Shown: one piece after another, positions 1-8,487 of the stretch
How positions within the stretch are numbered: position 1 is the stretch's first letter
Layout of the letters: each line of letters opens with the position of its first letter
NCBI RefSeq assembly: GCF_035975855.1
Contig: NZ_CP109055.1
Location: 8,618,001 to 8,682,000, forward strand
Source of the DNA: Streptomyces sp. NBC_01304
Lineage (GTDB): Bacteria; Actinomycetota; Actinomycetes; Streptomycetales; Streptomycetaceae
Length of the DNA stretch: 64,000 nucleotides
Direction of reading: 5' to 3'
Program-made: the position numbers and the translations under genes
The notes under the pieces: model-generated
What the model was told of the DNA's origin: nothing
Seen by the model: the letters and a program-made list of their open reading frames with translations, nothing else
The model's database searches: none

Positions 1-29
1 CGCGCCTGCTCGCGGAGAAGCGGACCTGA
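1..29 (+). CDS. 3' end of an unidentified gene
   Basis: Reading from base 3 gives RLLAEKRT followed by TGA at 27-29. All eight codons end in G or C, as expected for a real Streptomyces reading frame, so this is probably the C-terminal tip of a forward gene that begins before the window. Too little is present to name it. Confidence 0.4.
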
Positions 30-73
30 GACCGTCGGCCGGGTGGCCTTGAGTGCCTTGGCCGGGGCCGCGC

Positions 74-1141
74 TCACTCGTACTCGGTGCCGCCCTTGCG
101 GGTCAGATAGGCGGCGCTGACCGCCTTCGCGATCGCACGGCCGCCGGTCACCGGGCTGTACCGCTCGGCGGCCGGCCGGATGACGACGCCCTCCCGCAGG
201 TGCAGCGCGCGCCCCGACACGGTCTCGCGCCCCGATGCCAGTTCCAGGACCTGCTCGGCGTCGTACGCGCCCTCGAACAGCCTTGGTACCAGCGGGAGTT
301 CGCCGTCCAGGACGGCGGCCGGGTCCAGCCAGCGGACCTGTCCGTCGATCTCCGCCGACACGTCGAACACGGCATAGCCGAGCGTCTCGCGCCGCCCGTC
401 CGCCCCGTACGTCAGGTCCTGTACGCCGGCGCCGTAGACCTCGCCGAACAGTCCGACCCGGCGTGCCCCGAGCCGCTCGGCGAGCTTGGCCGCGACCGCC
501 GGGGCGTCATGCCCGAGCACGGCGCGCCAGTACAGATTGCGCGGGTCCTCCTGGAGTGCGAGGCCCTTCGCGCCGAAGCCCTTGGACGACACCTGGACCC
601 TGCCGTCCTCGGCGAAGTACGTGAGCAGGCAGGCCGATCCGTGCAGCTTCTCGGTGAGCACGACGGGCTCGCCCGGCCGGAAGATGTCCGGGTAGCGCTG
701 GATGTTCTCGATGTCGACCCAGGGCAACAGGTCGGGCGCCGACTCGACGTCGCCGTTCATGGTGGGCGGGATCGGCGGCACGCACTTGACGATGCCGAGC
801 CGCTCCGCGAAGTCGGTGCCCTCGGCGGCGGCCTCGGCCAGGTCGGTCCCCGCGAGCGCCCCGGGGCGGCAGACGATGCCCTGCGACAGCTCGCCGCGCA
901 GCCGGACGGCCTTGACCCGGTCGGACCTGGAGCCCGCGAGGCGGCCGGTCAGGCCCAGTTCGTCGATGAGCTCCGCGGGGAGCACGGACTGCTCCGGGAT
1001 GTAGAGCGCCGCGTCGCCGGTGCGGTAGGCGCCCTTGGCGACGACGGCGCGGTACAGGCCCACCTGGGCCAGTTCCAGCGCGTCGGCGTTGGGGTGCTCA
1101 TGGATGGTCAGCACTTCGGCGGTGACGCGCAGCGTCGACAT
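74..1141 (-). CDS. ATP-dependent RNA ligase, DRB0094 type
   Basis: A 355-residue protein of the DRB0094/Rnl family, which seals nicked RNA (or 3'-OH/5'-phosphate ends) through a covalent lysyl-AMP. The nucleotidyltransferase motifs are visible: motif I TEKLHG near residue 165 with the AMP-accepting lysine, FGEVYG near 232-237 (motif III), EGVVIRP near 320 (motif IV) and a late KAVSAAYL (motif V). The first about 120 residues form the family's N-terminal OB-like module, which resembles EMAP/tRNA-binding domains. The start is supported by GGGAG seven bases upstream. The gene is monocistronic. Its RNA substrate is not known from the context, since no RtcA/RtcB or toxin gene lies nearby. Confidence 0.85.
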   Translation of the reverse strand: MSTLRVTAEVLTIHEHPNADALELAQVGLYRAVVAKGAYRTGDAALYIPEQSVLPAELIDELGLTGRLAGSRSDRVKAVRLRGELSQGIVCRPGALAGTDLAEAAAEGTDFAERLGIVKCVPPIPPTMNGDVESAPDLLPWVDIENIQRYPDIFRPGEPVVLTEKLHGSACLLTYFAEDGRVQVSSKGFGAKGLALQEDPRNLYWRAVLGHDAPAVAAKLAERLGARRVGLFGEVYGAGVQDLTYGADGRRETLGYAVFDVSAEIDGQVRWLDPAAVLDGELPLVPRLFEGAYDAEQVLELASGRETVSGRALHLREGVVIRPAAERYSPVTGGRAIAKAVSAAYLTRKGGTEYE

Positions 1142-1263
1142 GGCGGGGCTCCCGAAAGCGGATCGGTAATGCGTCAGTTGGGTTTCATCGCCCCCAACTG
1201 TCCAGGCCCGACCGGTTTTCGGCCACCGAATTTCAAGGGCCGGTTCACGATGCCGGGAGCGCG

Positions 1264-1331
1264 GCAGCCACCCTTCGCTCAGGGCCCCGCGAGCGCCGCA
1301 GCCACCCTTCGCTCAGGGTCCCGCAAGCGCC
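1264..1331. repeat. 34-bp tandem duplication over a gene 3' end
   Basis: Two adjacent 34-base units (1264-1297 and 1298-1331) differ at only two positions. The second unit contains the last codons and stop of the BKACE-type gene. The first carries a copy of the same stretch, including a copied stop triplet, just downstream. Confidence 0.85.
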
Positions 1332-2020
1332 GCCGCCACCAACTCCGCGTTGTCCGCCGCCCGTTCCCCGTCCGGCAGCAGCAGCGTGTCCTCGAGCCCG
1401 ATGCGCGTCGCGAGCCCGAGCCGCCCCGCCAGGCGCAGCACCGGCCAGGCCCCGCCCTCCTCGCCGTGCAGCAGTACCGGGCGGCCATGCGCGACCCCGA
1501 GCCGCGCGAGCAGCGCGTGCGCGGCCTCCTCGGCCGCAGCCGGCTCGTGGTCGGTGACTTCGGCGAGGACCCTGAGCACCCTGGGCGCCAGCGGCGAGCG
1601 CAGAAACCGCTCGGCCCCGTCCGTGCCCGACCAGATGCCCGCCTCGATGCCGACGCCCCGCTCGAGCAGCACCGCCGCCAGCTCCTCGGCGCCCGGCTCG
1701 TGCCAGTTCACCGAGGCGTGGTCGGGCAGCACGGTCCAGGACCGGACCCGCTCGATCCGGCTCGCGGGGTCCGGCTCGGCCCAGGCGCCGGTGGTCACCC
1801 CGACCGGAACCGTGACGAGGGAACGTACCGCTTCAAGGGTGGAGGCGACCGCACGCGGGGACAATGTGTCATGTCCACAGGGGGACTTGGGGTGCACATG
1901 GACATCGACGGCACCGGCGGCGACCGCACCCGCCGCGGACTCGGCAAGAGCCCCCGGGGACAGCGGCACCGCGCCGCCGTCGGCCGCGTCGCGGGCGCCG
2001 TTCAGACAGACCTGAAGCAT
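1313..2020 (-). CDS. BKACE / 3-keto-5-aminohexanoate cleavage family protein (DUF849)
   Basis: A 235-residue TIM-barrel protein of the BKACE family, zinc enzymes that exchange the acyl group of a beta-keto acid with acetyl-CoA. The metal-binding HxH is seen in DVHVHPKSPCGHDTL near residue 40. A C-terminal GLEDTL carries the conserved metal or substrate glutamate. It is shorter than the usual 270-310 residues, as in many actinobacterial members. The ATG at 2018-2020 starts MLQVCLNG, with AGGA upstream. An open frame extends further 5' but runs into the divergent gene. Only 24 bases separate the two divergent starts. The substrate cannot be told from the sequence. Confidence 0.75.
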   Translation of the reverse strand: MLQVCLNGARDAADGGAVPLSPGALAESAAGAVAAGAVDVHVHPKSPCGHDTLSPRAVASTLEAVRSLVTVPVGVTTGAWAEPDPASRIERVRSWTVLPDHASVNWHEPGAEELAAVLLERGVGIEAGIWSGTDGAERFLRSPLAPRVLRVLAEVTDHEPAAAEEAAHALLARLGVAHGRPVLLHGEEGGAWPVLRLAGRLGLATRIGLEDTLLLPDGERAADNAELVAAALAGP

Positions 2021-2044
2021 GCACCCGATCCTAGGAGGAGGCCT

Positions 2045-2557
2045 GTGGGACTCGTCATCTGCTCGTTGCTGTGGAACGCCGCGGACGCGGGCCAGCAGAA
2101 GATCAAGTACGACGGCGACGGCTACCACTTGGTGCGCTTTCCGTACGTGGCGGGCCAGGAGTCGTACGACCCGTGGCACATGCACGACCCGGCGCACGGC
2201 GGCGGCACGCCCTCGAAGTTCCCCGACGCGCGCTCGGGGCTCATCTGGCCGAGCCACGACGGCTGGGGCGTGCTCACCGCGCTGGCCTTCTGGGAGCCGC
2301 ACTCCTCGCCGACCGAGTACCGGACGCGGTTCGTGCGTGATCCGCTCGGCGCCGGATACGACTCGACGGCCACCTCGGACTCGGCGCCCACCGGCGGCGG
2401 GCAGTACCGCTCCTACGTCTGGCAGATGTTCGTGCACAAGGGCACCCCGCTCGGCTTCAAGATCTCGGCGCGCGGCCGGGGCGACGCGAAGGTCGCGGCA
2501 CCCCTGGTGCACGCCCAGTTCAAGCTGGCGATCCATACGGATGTGCACACGCCCTGA
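2045..2557 (+). CDS. conserved hypothetical protein, Trp/Tyr/His-rich
   Basis: A 170-residue soluble protein starting at GTG with a very good AGGAGG eight bases before it, which fixes the start although the frame is open for much longer upstream. It is rich in aromatic residues and histidine (for example DPWHMHDPAHGGG and LIWPSHDGW). No signal peptide or membrane segment is seen. I recognise it only as a Streptomyces-type conserved protein of unknown role. The divergent gene begins 24 bases away, so the two probably share a promoter region. Confidence 0.75.
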   Translation: MGLVICSLLWNAADAGQQKIKYDGDGYHLVRFPYVAGQESYDPWHMHDPAHGGGTPSKFPDARSGLIWPSHDGWGVLTALAFWEPHSSPTEYRTRFVRDPLGAGYDSTATSDSAPTGGGQYRSYVWQMFVHKGTPLGFKISARGRGDAKVAAPLVHAQFKLAIHTDVHTP

Positions 2558-2581
2558 GCGGCTTTCGCGGTCGTACGCACA

Positions 2582-2611
2582 CGGGGGTGCGGCACCGTCG
2601 GCGCACCCCCG
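2582..2611. terminator. hairpin between convergent genes
   Basis: Perfect 10-bp stem CGGGGGTGCG / CGCACCCCCG with a 10-base loop, lying between the stops of two convergent genes. Confidence 0.65.
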
Positions 2612-2623
2612 GCCGTCCGGACC

Positions 2624-3232
2624 TCACACCGAAACGAGCGTCCTTGCCCGCTCCCGGTGCGCCTGCGCCAGTGCCGAGGGCGCGAGAACGGGCTGTGGCA
2701 CCACGATTCCGCAGCCCGTGCAGACCGGCCCTGCGGACGGCTCGTGCGCCAGACCCTGCTTCCAGATGATGTCGGTGGACGTGCAGACCGGGCAGGTGCC
2801 CGCGGGTGCCTGCTCAAGTGCCCTGATCAGATTGCGCAGTACGTCGGCCAGTGGCCCGTCGGGGTGGATCCGCGGGTCGTCGCACCAGGCGACGCCGTGC
2901 CCGCCCCAGGTGAGCCGGTGCCAGTCGTCCACGCTGCCGGGCCGGCGCAGCCCGTCGTGCTTCTCCCGCTTGCGCCGCTCGGCGAACTCGGTCTCGTACG
3001 CGAGCCACACCGCTCGCGCCTCTTCCAGCTCCTCCAGCGCGGCCGTCAGGCGCGCCGGGTCGGGGGACCGGTCCTCGGGGCCGAAACCGGCCCGCGTGCA
3101 CAAGTGGTCCCAGGTCGCCCGGTGTCCGTAGGGGGCGAACCGTTCCAGGCACTTACGCAGCGAATACCGCCGCAGCGCCAAGTCGTTGCGGGAATCCCGC
3201 ACCTGTCTCGCGAGGCTTCGAAAACCGGCCAT
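2624..3232 (-). CDS. hypothetical protein with C-terminal zinc ribbon
   Basis: A 202-residue protein. The start at ATG 3232 is preceded by GGAGG. The N-terminal two thirds are charged and helical (RSLARQVRDSRNDLALRRYS, then ELEEARAVWLAYETEFAERRKR). The C-terminal part holds two CxxC pairs, CPVC and CTGC, about 29 residues apart, which form a probable zinc ribbon. The family is not recognised beyond being a Streptomyces-type protein. A zinc ribbon fits nucleic-acid or protein binding, but this is inference. Confidence 0.7.
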   Translation of the reverse strand: MAGFRSLARQVRDSRNDLALRRYSLRKCLERFAPYGHRATWDHLCTRAGFGPEDRSPDPARLTAALEELEEARAVWLAYETEFAERRKREKHDGLRRPGSVDDWHRLTWGGHGVAWCDDPRIHPDGPLADVLRNLIRALEQAPAGTCPVCTSTDIIWKQGLAHEPSAGPVCTGCGIVVPQPVLAPSALAQAHRERARTLVSV

Positions 3233-3486
3233 CGCTTCGCACCTCCGTCGCTCGTGTATCGGCGTCGAGGAACAGACGTCGGCGAATAGACGTATCCCGA
3301 GGCGATCCGGCTCCATCCAATTTCGGCCCGGCCTCGACCGGCGGTCCCCGGGGGGCCAGGTGGCGTACGTGTGGGGCGTGCGTGTGTGGTGATTCGGCGA
3401 AGGTGACGCATGTTCATCTTCAGGCCGTCGTGTACCGCCGGTAACCTCCGGCTCACCGAACTCCGGGAGCTTCACGAGGAGCCCGC

Positions 3487-4226
3487 ATGCGATGGCGCAT
3501 CCCCCGTCCCCCCCACCCGTAGCGGCACAGTCGCCGACGGCGCGCCGCGCGCAGAGGCGCCGGTGTGCTGATCGCGGCGGCGGCCCTCACGGCGGGCCTG
3601 ATCGCCCCCGCGCCCGGGGCCGCCGCGGCCGATCCGGCCCCCGCGACGGACCGCGTGGACCACTGCGGCAACCAGTGCGCCGACATCCTGCCGCCCGGCG
3701 CGAACGGCAGCGCCACCCTGGCGGAGATCCTCGGCCACCGCCTCTTCGGCACCAAACCGGCGCACAGCGACGACCAGTTGGGCCCCTACGACGCCCTGTC
3801 GTCCGGCTACGCCGCGCTCACCGGGCAGCTCCCGACGGACGAGTCACCCTCGGCGGGCCACGGCCCCACCGGTGCCCATGCGGGCTCCGCCTTCCAGTAC
3901 GGCTGGTGGGGCTACGCGGACAAGGACCTGCGGGCCGTGCTCGGCCGGCCCGTGAAGGGCAAGCTGGGCAAGGCGTTCTGCGGCGACGGCAAGCTCGACG
4001 CCTGCCGAGACACCCTCCTGGCCACGCTCGTACAGCCCGCCGCCAAGCCCGCCGCCAAGCCCGCCACCGAGGTCTACCCGGGCGACGGGACCTGCAAGGC
4101 GGGCGACCAGTGGTGCTCGGACACGATCATCCACCGGGCGGTCGGCGGCATCACCCCCCCCAGCCGATCCAGTGGCAGAACCGGCCGACGTACCAGCAGG
4201 TCGTGGAGTTCCCCACGCACAGGTGA
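3487..4226 (+). pseudogene. remnant of a secreted penicillin acylase family gene
   Basis: An ATG at 3487 with GAGGAG upstream opens MRWRIPRP, but the frame stops at 3520. After that, what looks like a signal peptide (LIAAAALTAGLIAPAPGAAAA) appears, joined directly to sequence resembling the C-terminus of Ntn-type penicillin acylases (for example FQYGWWGYADKDLRAVLGR and CKAGDQWCSDTIIHRAVGGI). The catalytic N-terminal-serine beta-chain core, several hundred residues in the family, is missing. A run of eight C near 4155 shifts the frame, so the family's usual end (QWQNRPTYQQVVEFPTHR, stop at 4226) is read in another frame. This indicates a large internal deletion plus two frame lesions. Confidence 0.75.
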
Positions 4227-4259
4227 GCACGGGCGGGGGCGGCGCCGTGCCCCCGCCGA

Positions 4260-5579
4260 TCACTCGATGCGGCCCGCCGAAATCACCAACCGCGCCAGCT
4301 CCTTGTGGCAGATGTCGCTGTGGGCGCCGATCGGCGGGCCGCCCCTGTGCACCACCTCGGCGGCGTCCACGTTCACACAGCCGACCGCGGGAATCGGTCC
4401 GCGCAGCGCCTCCCTCAACGTCAACCTGACGGTGCCGTCCAGGGCCTGGACCCCGTCGAAGCCCATGGCACCCCATCTGCGGTCGAAGCCGAGCAGACTC
4501 GACGAGTCCCTGGCCATCCGCGAGGCCAGCGGATACATGACCTGCAGCGCCAAGTCGTGCTTCGAGAAGCAGCACACCACCGGACCGTCCACCCGCTCCT
4601 GCCAGCCGCGCAGCGCACCGCTCTTGCTCTGCTGATGCGGAAGCCGCGGCGCGAACGCATAGTGCGAGAACGCCCCTTGGAGCAGCGTCACCGACTTCAC
4701 GTTGTGCGCCTTGTCCGGCAGCCCCCGCAACGCATACGACACCAGCCGTCCGCCGAAGCTGTGCCCGATCAGGTGCACCCGTACCTGCGGCGCCCGCTGC
4801 GCGAGCAGCCCGAGCACCGCCCCGAGCCCCAACTGGCCGACCGTGCCCGCCCGTCGCTTCATCACGTAGTACGCGGTCTGCCGCAGCAGCTCCTTGGCGC
4901 CGCTCCAGATCCGCAGCATCCCGAGCGGCCGCACCGACTCCGGCAGCGGCCCGTACGACGCCTCGGCGAAGGCCTCGCAGACGGCCGTGACGTCCTCGGT
5001 CAGCATCGCGGGCCTGTCCCCCTGCGCCCCCTCCTCCGTGTCGGCCTCGAACCCCTCCGGGTGTCCCGTCGTCTGCTCGTCGTACAGCCGCCGTACCAGG
5101 CCGCCGAACTCGCCGAGGGCCTCCTCGGACTCCGGTTGCTCGTCCAGGAGTTGTTGCAGTCGCCCGAGCGTGTCCGTGGAGCCGGGGAACATTTCGGCCG
5201 GCTCCGGCAGCTCCGATTCCGCCTCCGCCTCCGCCTCCGCTTCCGCCTCCGATGCTCCTTCCGCCACTGCGGCCATGGCGCCGAGGACGGCCGGGTCGAA
5301 GTCGGGGATCGGCTCGTCCGAGAACCGCATCGCCGGCCACAGCACCCCCACGTAGCCGAGCTTGACGCCCGGCGCGAGGCCGGGGAAGGGCGCGAAGAAC
5401 CTCCGGTACAGCTCGGTGGCGATCGAGCGGTCGTTGTTCCAGCCGTGCGCGAACACCAGCAGATCCGTCACGCCACGCTCGTGCGCCTGCGCGATCAGCC
5501 TGTCGCGCTGGGCCGGGTTCGGGTCTCCGTCCGCGTCGAAAGTCAGCTCCCAGTACGGCCTGACGCCCACATCCGCCAT
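4260..5579 (-). CDS. putative alpha/beta-hydrolase (serine hydrolase) of unknown substrate
   Basis: A 439-residue cytoplasmic protein. An early LLVFAHGWNND supplies an oxyanion-type HGW turn, and VHLIGHSFGGRLVSYAL near residue 270 is a classical nucleophile elbow (GHSFGG). A long insert between them contains an alternating Glu/Ala tract (near 5216-5255) encoded by a GGC/GGA-type microsatellite. Two ATGs are possible, 5585 and 5579; GAGGGGG sits six bases before the second and abuts the first, so 5579 is chosen. The nearest class is 'serine peptidase / hydrolase' seen in Streptomyces; its substrate and any partner are unknown. Confidence 0.7.
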   Translation of the reverse strand: MADVGVRPYWELTFDADGDPNPAQRDRLIAQAHERGVTDLLVFAHGWNNDRSIATELYRRFFAPFPGLAPGVKLGYVGVLWPAMRFSDEPIPDFDPAVLGAMAAVAEGASEAEAEAEAEAESELPEPAEMFPGSTDTLGRLQQLLDEQPESEEALGEFGGLVRRLYDEQTTGHPEGFEADTEEGAQGDRPAMLTEDVTAVCEAFAEASYGPLPESVRPLGMLRIWSGAKELLRQTAYYVMKRRAGTVGQLGLGAVLGLLAQRAPQVRVHLIGHSFGGRLVSYALRGLPDKAHNVKSVTLLQGAFSHYAFAPRLPHQQSKSGALRGWQERVDGPVVCCFSKHDLALQVMYPLASRMARDSSSLLGFDRRWGAMGFDGVQALDGTVRLTLREALRGPIPAVGCVNVDAAEVVHRGGPPIGAHSDICHKELARLVISAGRIE

Positions 5580-5687
5580 GACCATCCCCCCTCAGGCCGG
5601 TGTCCGATCTGCGGGCATCGTCCTGCGGAGTAGGGGGGTTGGCCAGTGGCGCGGCGCAAGCAGGCTGCGCCCCTTGAGAGCGATGGG

Positions 5688-7082
5688 TCAGAGGCGGTCG
5701 GCTGCCGTGATCCGGTGCAGATGGACCAGGACGTCGTACGAGGTGCCGAGGCGCACCGGCTGCGGCTGGTCCGGCCAGGCGTTGCCTATCGACCACGTCG
5801 GCCGGAAGCCGCTCAGCCAGGTGCGGGCGGCGGGGGACACCCGGCGCAGGTCGAGGTAGTAGTCTCCGCGCCGCACCTGTTCCAGGGTGTGCTCGTTGCT
5901 GCCGGGCGCGGGCGCCCCGACGCTGAACTCACGTATGTGTTCCTCGGGATCGTTCAGATCGAGAGCGTTGAACGAGCCCTGCCCGAAGGTGAATCCGATG
6001 CTGCGGTAGTCGGTGCCGGCCTGCTCCCGCAGGAACTGGCCCTGCAGCTTCGGATACTGCTTGGGGTTGCTGGTCTCGAACCCCACATGGCCGTTGTGGG
6101 CGGACAGCAGCATCCGGTGCCCTGTCTGCCGCTGCCACCACAGGGTGTTGGCGGCCATGGACCGGTCGCGGTGCAGCATGGCCTCGGCCAGCTGCTTCTC
6201 GTCGAAGAAGTCGTAGCCGAACTCCTTGCCGACCTGGGCGATGACCCGCGCGTGCTGCAGCACCCAGGCGTACTGCTCGCGATCGGCGCCGGGGCCCTGT
6301 CGCTCGAGCAGCTCGAAGGCGCGCTGCACATCCGCCGCCATCCGCCGGCGCTCGGGCAGTGGCCGGACCATGTAGGCCTTGATCCAGTCGCGCACCCCGG
6401 TGGTCGGCCGCGAGGCCCGGTACAGGCGCTCGAACTCGGGCTTGAGGCGCGGGTGATGGGCGCCGACGTACTCCAGGACGGAGTCGAAGAGGGCGGGCCC
6501 GGCGTACGCCATGTCGTCGCCCATGAACTGCACCTGATCGGCGGGGTCGGGGTGCTCGATGTTGTACGACCGCATCCAGGTGACGAGGTCGAGGTATTCG
6601 CGGACGTTCCAGATGAGATACGACTCCTGGAACTCCTCCCGCATGATCTGCTTCGGGTTTCCCTTTCCGTGCAGCACATAGTCGTTGAGCCGCAGCCCGG
6701 CGCTCCAGTTCGCCTCCAGGGCGAACATCGTGAAGCCCTTCTCCTCGACGAGGTGCTGGAAGAGCCGGTGCTTCATGCGGAAGAACTCGCGGGAGTTGTG
6801 CGTGGCCTCGCCCACTCCGACGATCTTCGCGGAGCCGATCATCCGGTCCAGGGGGAGCAGATCGCGCGCGGGCGCACCGGGTTCGGTCGAGTCGAGCGGG
6901 CGCGCGGCCCGCGCCAGGGCCTGTATCGCGGGGTCGTCCGTGCCCGTCGACCGCGCCGCGGCCGGGGCCGGCCCCGCCCCCACGAGGGAGGCGAGAGCGG
7001 CCGCGACCAGGGCGAGCGCGAGGAGCAGGGGTAAGCGGTAGTGACGTACGGAAGTGTGCGGAGTTCGGGTGTCCGAGTGCAT
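5688..7082 (-). CDS. secreted erythromycin esterase family protein
   Basis: A 464-residue protein with an N-terminal signal (RLPLLLALALVAAALASLVGAG, cleavage probably after AAA near 40). It is followed by an erythromycin-esterase/succinoglycan-synthesis fold. Family hallmarks are VGVGEATHNSREFF (catalytic histidine region), FALEANW, and SAHNGHVGF, which carries the second conserved histidine. Ere enzymes hydrolyse macrolide lactones in the cytoplasm; this copy appears to be exported, so its natural substrate may differ. It is transcribed alone, with no macrolide cluster around it. No strong ribosome-binding site is seen before ATG 7082, but no better start exists. Confidence 0.8.
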   Translation of the reverse strand: MHSDTRTPHTSVRHYRLPLLLALALVAAALASLVGAGPAPAAARSTGTDDPAIQALARAARPLDSTEPGAPARDLLPLDRMIGSAKIVGVGEATHNSREFFRMKHRLFQHLVEEKGFTMFALEANWSAGLRLNDYVLHGKGNPKQIMREEFQESYLIWNVREYLDLVTWMRSYNIEHPDPADQVQFMGDDMAYAGPALFDSVLEYVGAHHPRLKPEFERLYRASRPTTGVRDWIKAYMVRPLPERRRMAADVQRAFELLERQGPGADREQYAWVLQHARVIAQVGKEFGYDFFDEKQLAEAMLHRDRSMAANTLWWQRQTGHRMLLSAHNGHVGFETSNPKQYPKLQGQFLREQAGTDYRSIGFTFGQGSFNALDLNDPEEHIREFSVGAPAPGSNEHTLEQVRRGDYYLDLRRVSPAARTWLSGFRPTWSIGNAWPDQPQPVRLGTSYDVLVHLHRITAADRL

Positions 7083-7164
7083 GGATCAAGCGTCGCGCCG
7101 TGCGTGTCCGTCCGCGATAGCGCCAACTCCCCTCTGCACAGGGGTGCCTGCACTACTGACAGTC

Positions 7165-7232
7165 CACCGGTACGCCGAGTATTCGCGCCTCACCGGTACG
7201 CCGAGTCCCCGAGCCTCACCGATACGCCAGAT
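7165..7232. repeat. 26-bp-period triplicate over a gene 3' end
   Basis: CACCGGTACGCCGAGT occurs at 7165-7180 and 7191-7206. A diverged copy occurs at 7217-7232, inside the last codons of the NamZ-type gene. The period is 26 bases. The two outer copies lie in the gap downstream of that gene. Confidence 0.8.
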
Positions 7233-8487
7233 ACTTCCGCCGCACACCCCGGAACGCCGCCAGCTCGTCCTGCCACCCGGCGACCACCTCGTCGGCACCC
7301 GCGCCCGCGTCGATCATGGTGCGGACCTGCGTGGACCCGGTGAGCTTGTCGATCCAGTTGTCGGGCCGCCAGGCGAAGCCGCTCCACGCCTTCTTCGCCG
7401 TCACCAGGAGCGCGACACCCGTCCGCACCGGGTCGAACCTCTCCCGGTCGTGCACATGCAGCTGCACCCCGCCGATGGTCTTGCCCTGGAACTTCGAGAA
7501 CGTGGGCGCGAAGTACGCCTCCCGGAAATCCACCCCGGGAAGGTCCAACTCATTGGCCGCGGCGGCCCACTTACGGTCGATGCCCTCCGCGCCGAGCAGC
7601 TCGAACGGCCGCGTCGTGCCCCGCCCCTCCGACAGGTTGGTGCCCTCGAAGAGACATGTCCCCGAGTAGACGAGAGCGGTCTCCGGCGTCGGCATGTTGG
7701 GGCTCGGCGGCACCCAGGGCAGGCCCCACGCATCGTAGAACTCGGACCTGCGCCACCCGGACATCAGCACGGTCTCCAGCTCGACGGGCTGTTCCAGGAA
7801 CTCCTTGTTGAACAGCCGCGCCAGCTCCGCCACGGTCATCCCGTGCGCCTGCGAGATCGGCTCGCGCCCCACGAAGGTCGCGAACTCCTTGTGCAGCACC
7901 GGCCCGTACGCGCCCCGCCCCGTCACCGGATTCGGCCGGTCGAGCACCACGAACCGCTTGCCCGCGAGGCGCGCCGCGACCATGCAGTCGTACAGCGTCC
8001 AGATGTACGTGTAGAAGCGGGCGCCCGCGTCCTGGATGTCGAACACCACCGTGTCGACGCGTGAGGCGGTGAAGATGTCGGCGAGGGCCTGCCCGCTCTT
8101 CAAGTACGTGTCGTAGACGGGAAGTCCGGTGGCCGGGTCGTCGTAGCGCCCCTCGGAGCCGCCCGCCTGGGCCGTGCCGCGGAAGCCGTGCTCGGGTCCG
8201 AAGACGGCGACCAGGTCGACCCGGTCGTCGGCGTGCATGACATCGACGATGTGGCGGACGTCCCTGGTCACCCCGGTCGGGTTGGTGACGATGCCGACCC
8301 GCTGCCCGTCGAGCAGTCCGTACCCGTCCGCGACCAGGCGCTCGAATCCCGTACGCAGCTTGCGCCCGGCCCCCGCTCCGACGGTCGCGCCGCCACCCGC
8401 GTCGGCTGCCGCCGGGGAGGCGGCGGCCGCGGTCGTGGCGAGTGCGCCCGTGGTCGCGGTGAGCAGGATCCGTCTGGACAGATTCAT
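7216..8487 (-). CDS. exo-beta-N-acetylmuramidase NamZ-like (DUF1343, GH171)
   Basis: A 423-residue protein beginning MNLSRRILLTATTGALATTA, a twin-arginine signal, so it is exported. GGAGG precedes the ATG at 8487, which rejects a longer open frame. The mature part shows the DUF1343 signatures: RVGIVTNPTGVT, VFGPEHGFRGTAQAGG, VFDIQDAGARFYTYIWTL and VLDRPNPVTG. Characterised family members release terminal MurNAc from peptidoglycan fragments, so a cell-wall turnover role is likely. It is monocistronic, with no NagZ or MurNAc transport genes nearby. The last codons are part of a tandem repeat. Confidence 0.85.
   Translation of the reverse strand: MNLSRRILLTATTGALATTAAAASPAAADAGGGATVGAGAGRKLRTGFERLVADGYGLLDGQRVGIVTNPTGVTRDVRHIVDVMHADDRVDLVAVFGPEHGFRGTAQAGGSEGRYDDPATGLPVYDTYLKSGQALADIFTASRVDTVVFDIQDAGARFYTYIWTLYDCMVAARLAGKRFVVLDRPNPVTGRGAYGPVLHKEFATFVGREPISQAHGMTVAELARLFNKEFLEQPVELETVLMSGWRRSEFYDAWGLPWVPPSPNMPTPETALVYSGTCLFEGTNLSEGRGTTRPFELLGAEGIDRKWAAAANELDLPGVDFREAYFAPTFSKFQGKTIGGVQLHVHDRERFDPVRTGVALLVTAKKAWSGFAWRPDNWIDKLTGSTQVRTMIDAGAGADEVVAGWQDELAAFRGVRRKYLAYR

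Noticed and set aside
53..2557. 834-codon forward frame spanning the RNA ligase and BKACE genes
   Set aside because: Only its last 170 codons, after a strong ribosome-binding site at 2032-2041, look real; the rest lies opposite two well-supported reverse genes.
3844..5796. 650-codon reverse frame overlapping the hydrolase gene
   Set aside because: It is a low-complexity Arg/Gly/Ala product out of frame with the hydrolase, which has a GHSFGG motif and a good start.
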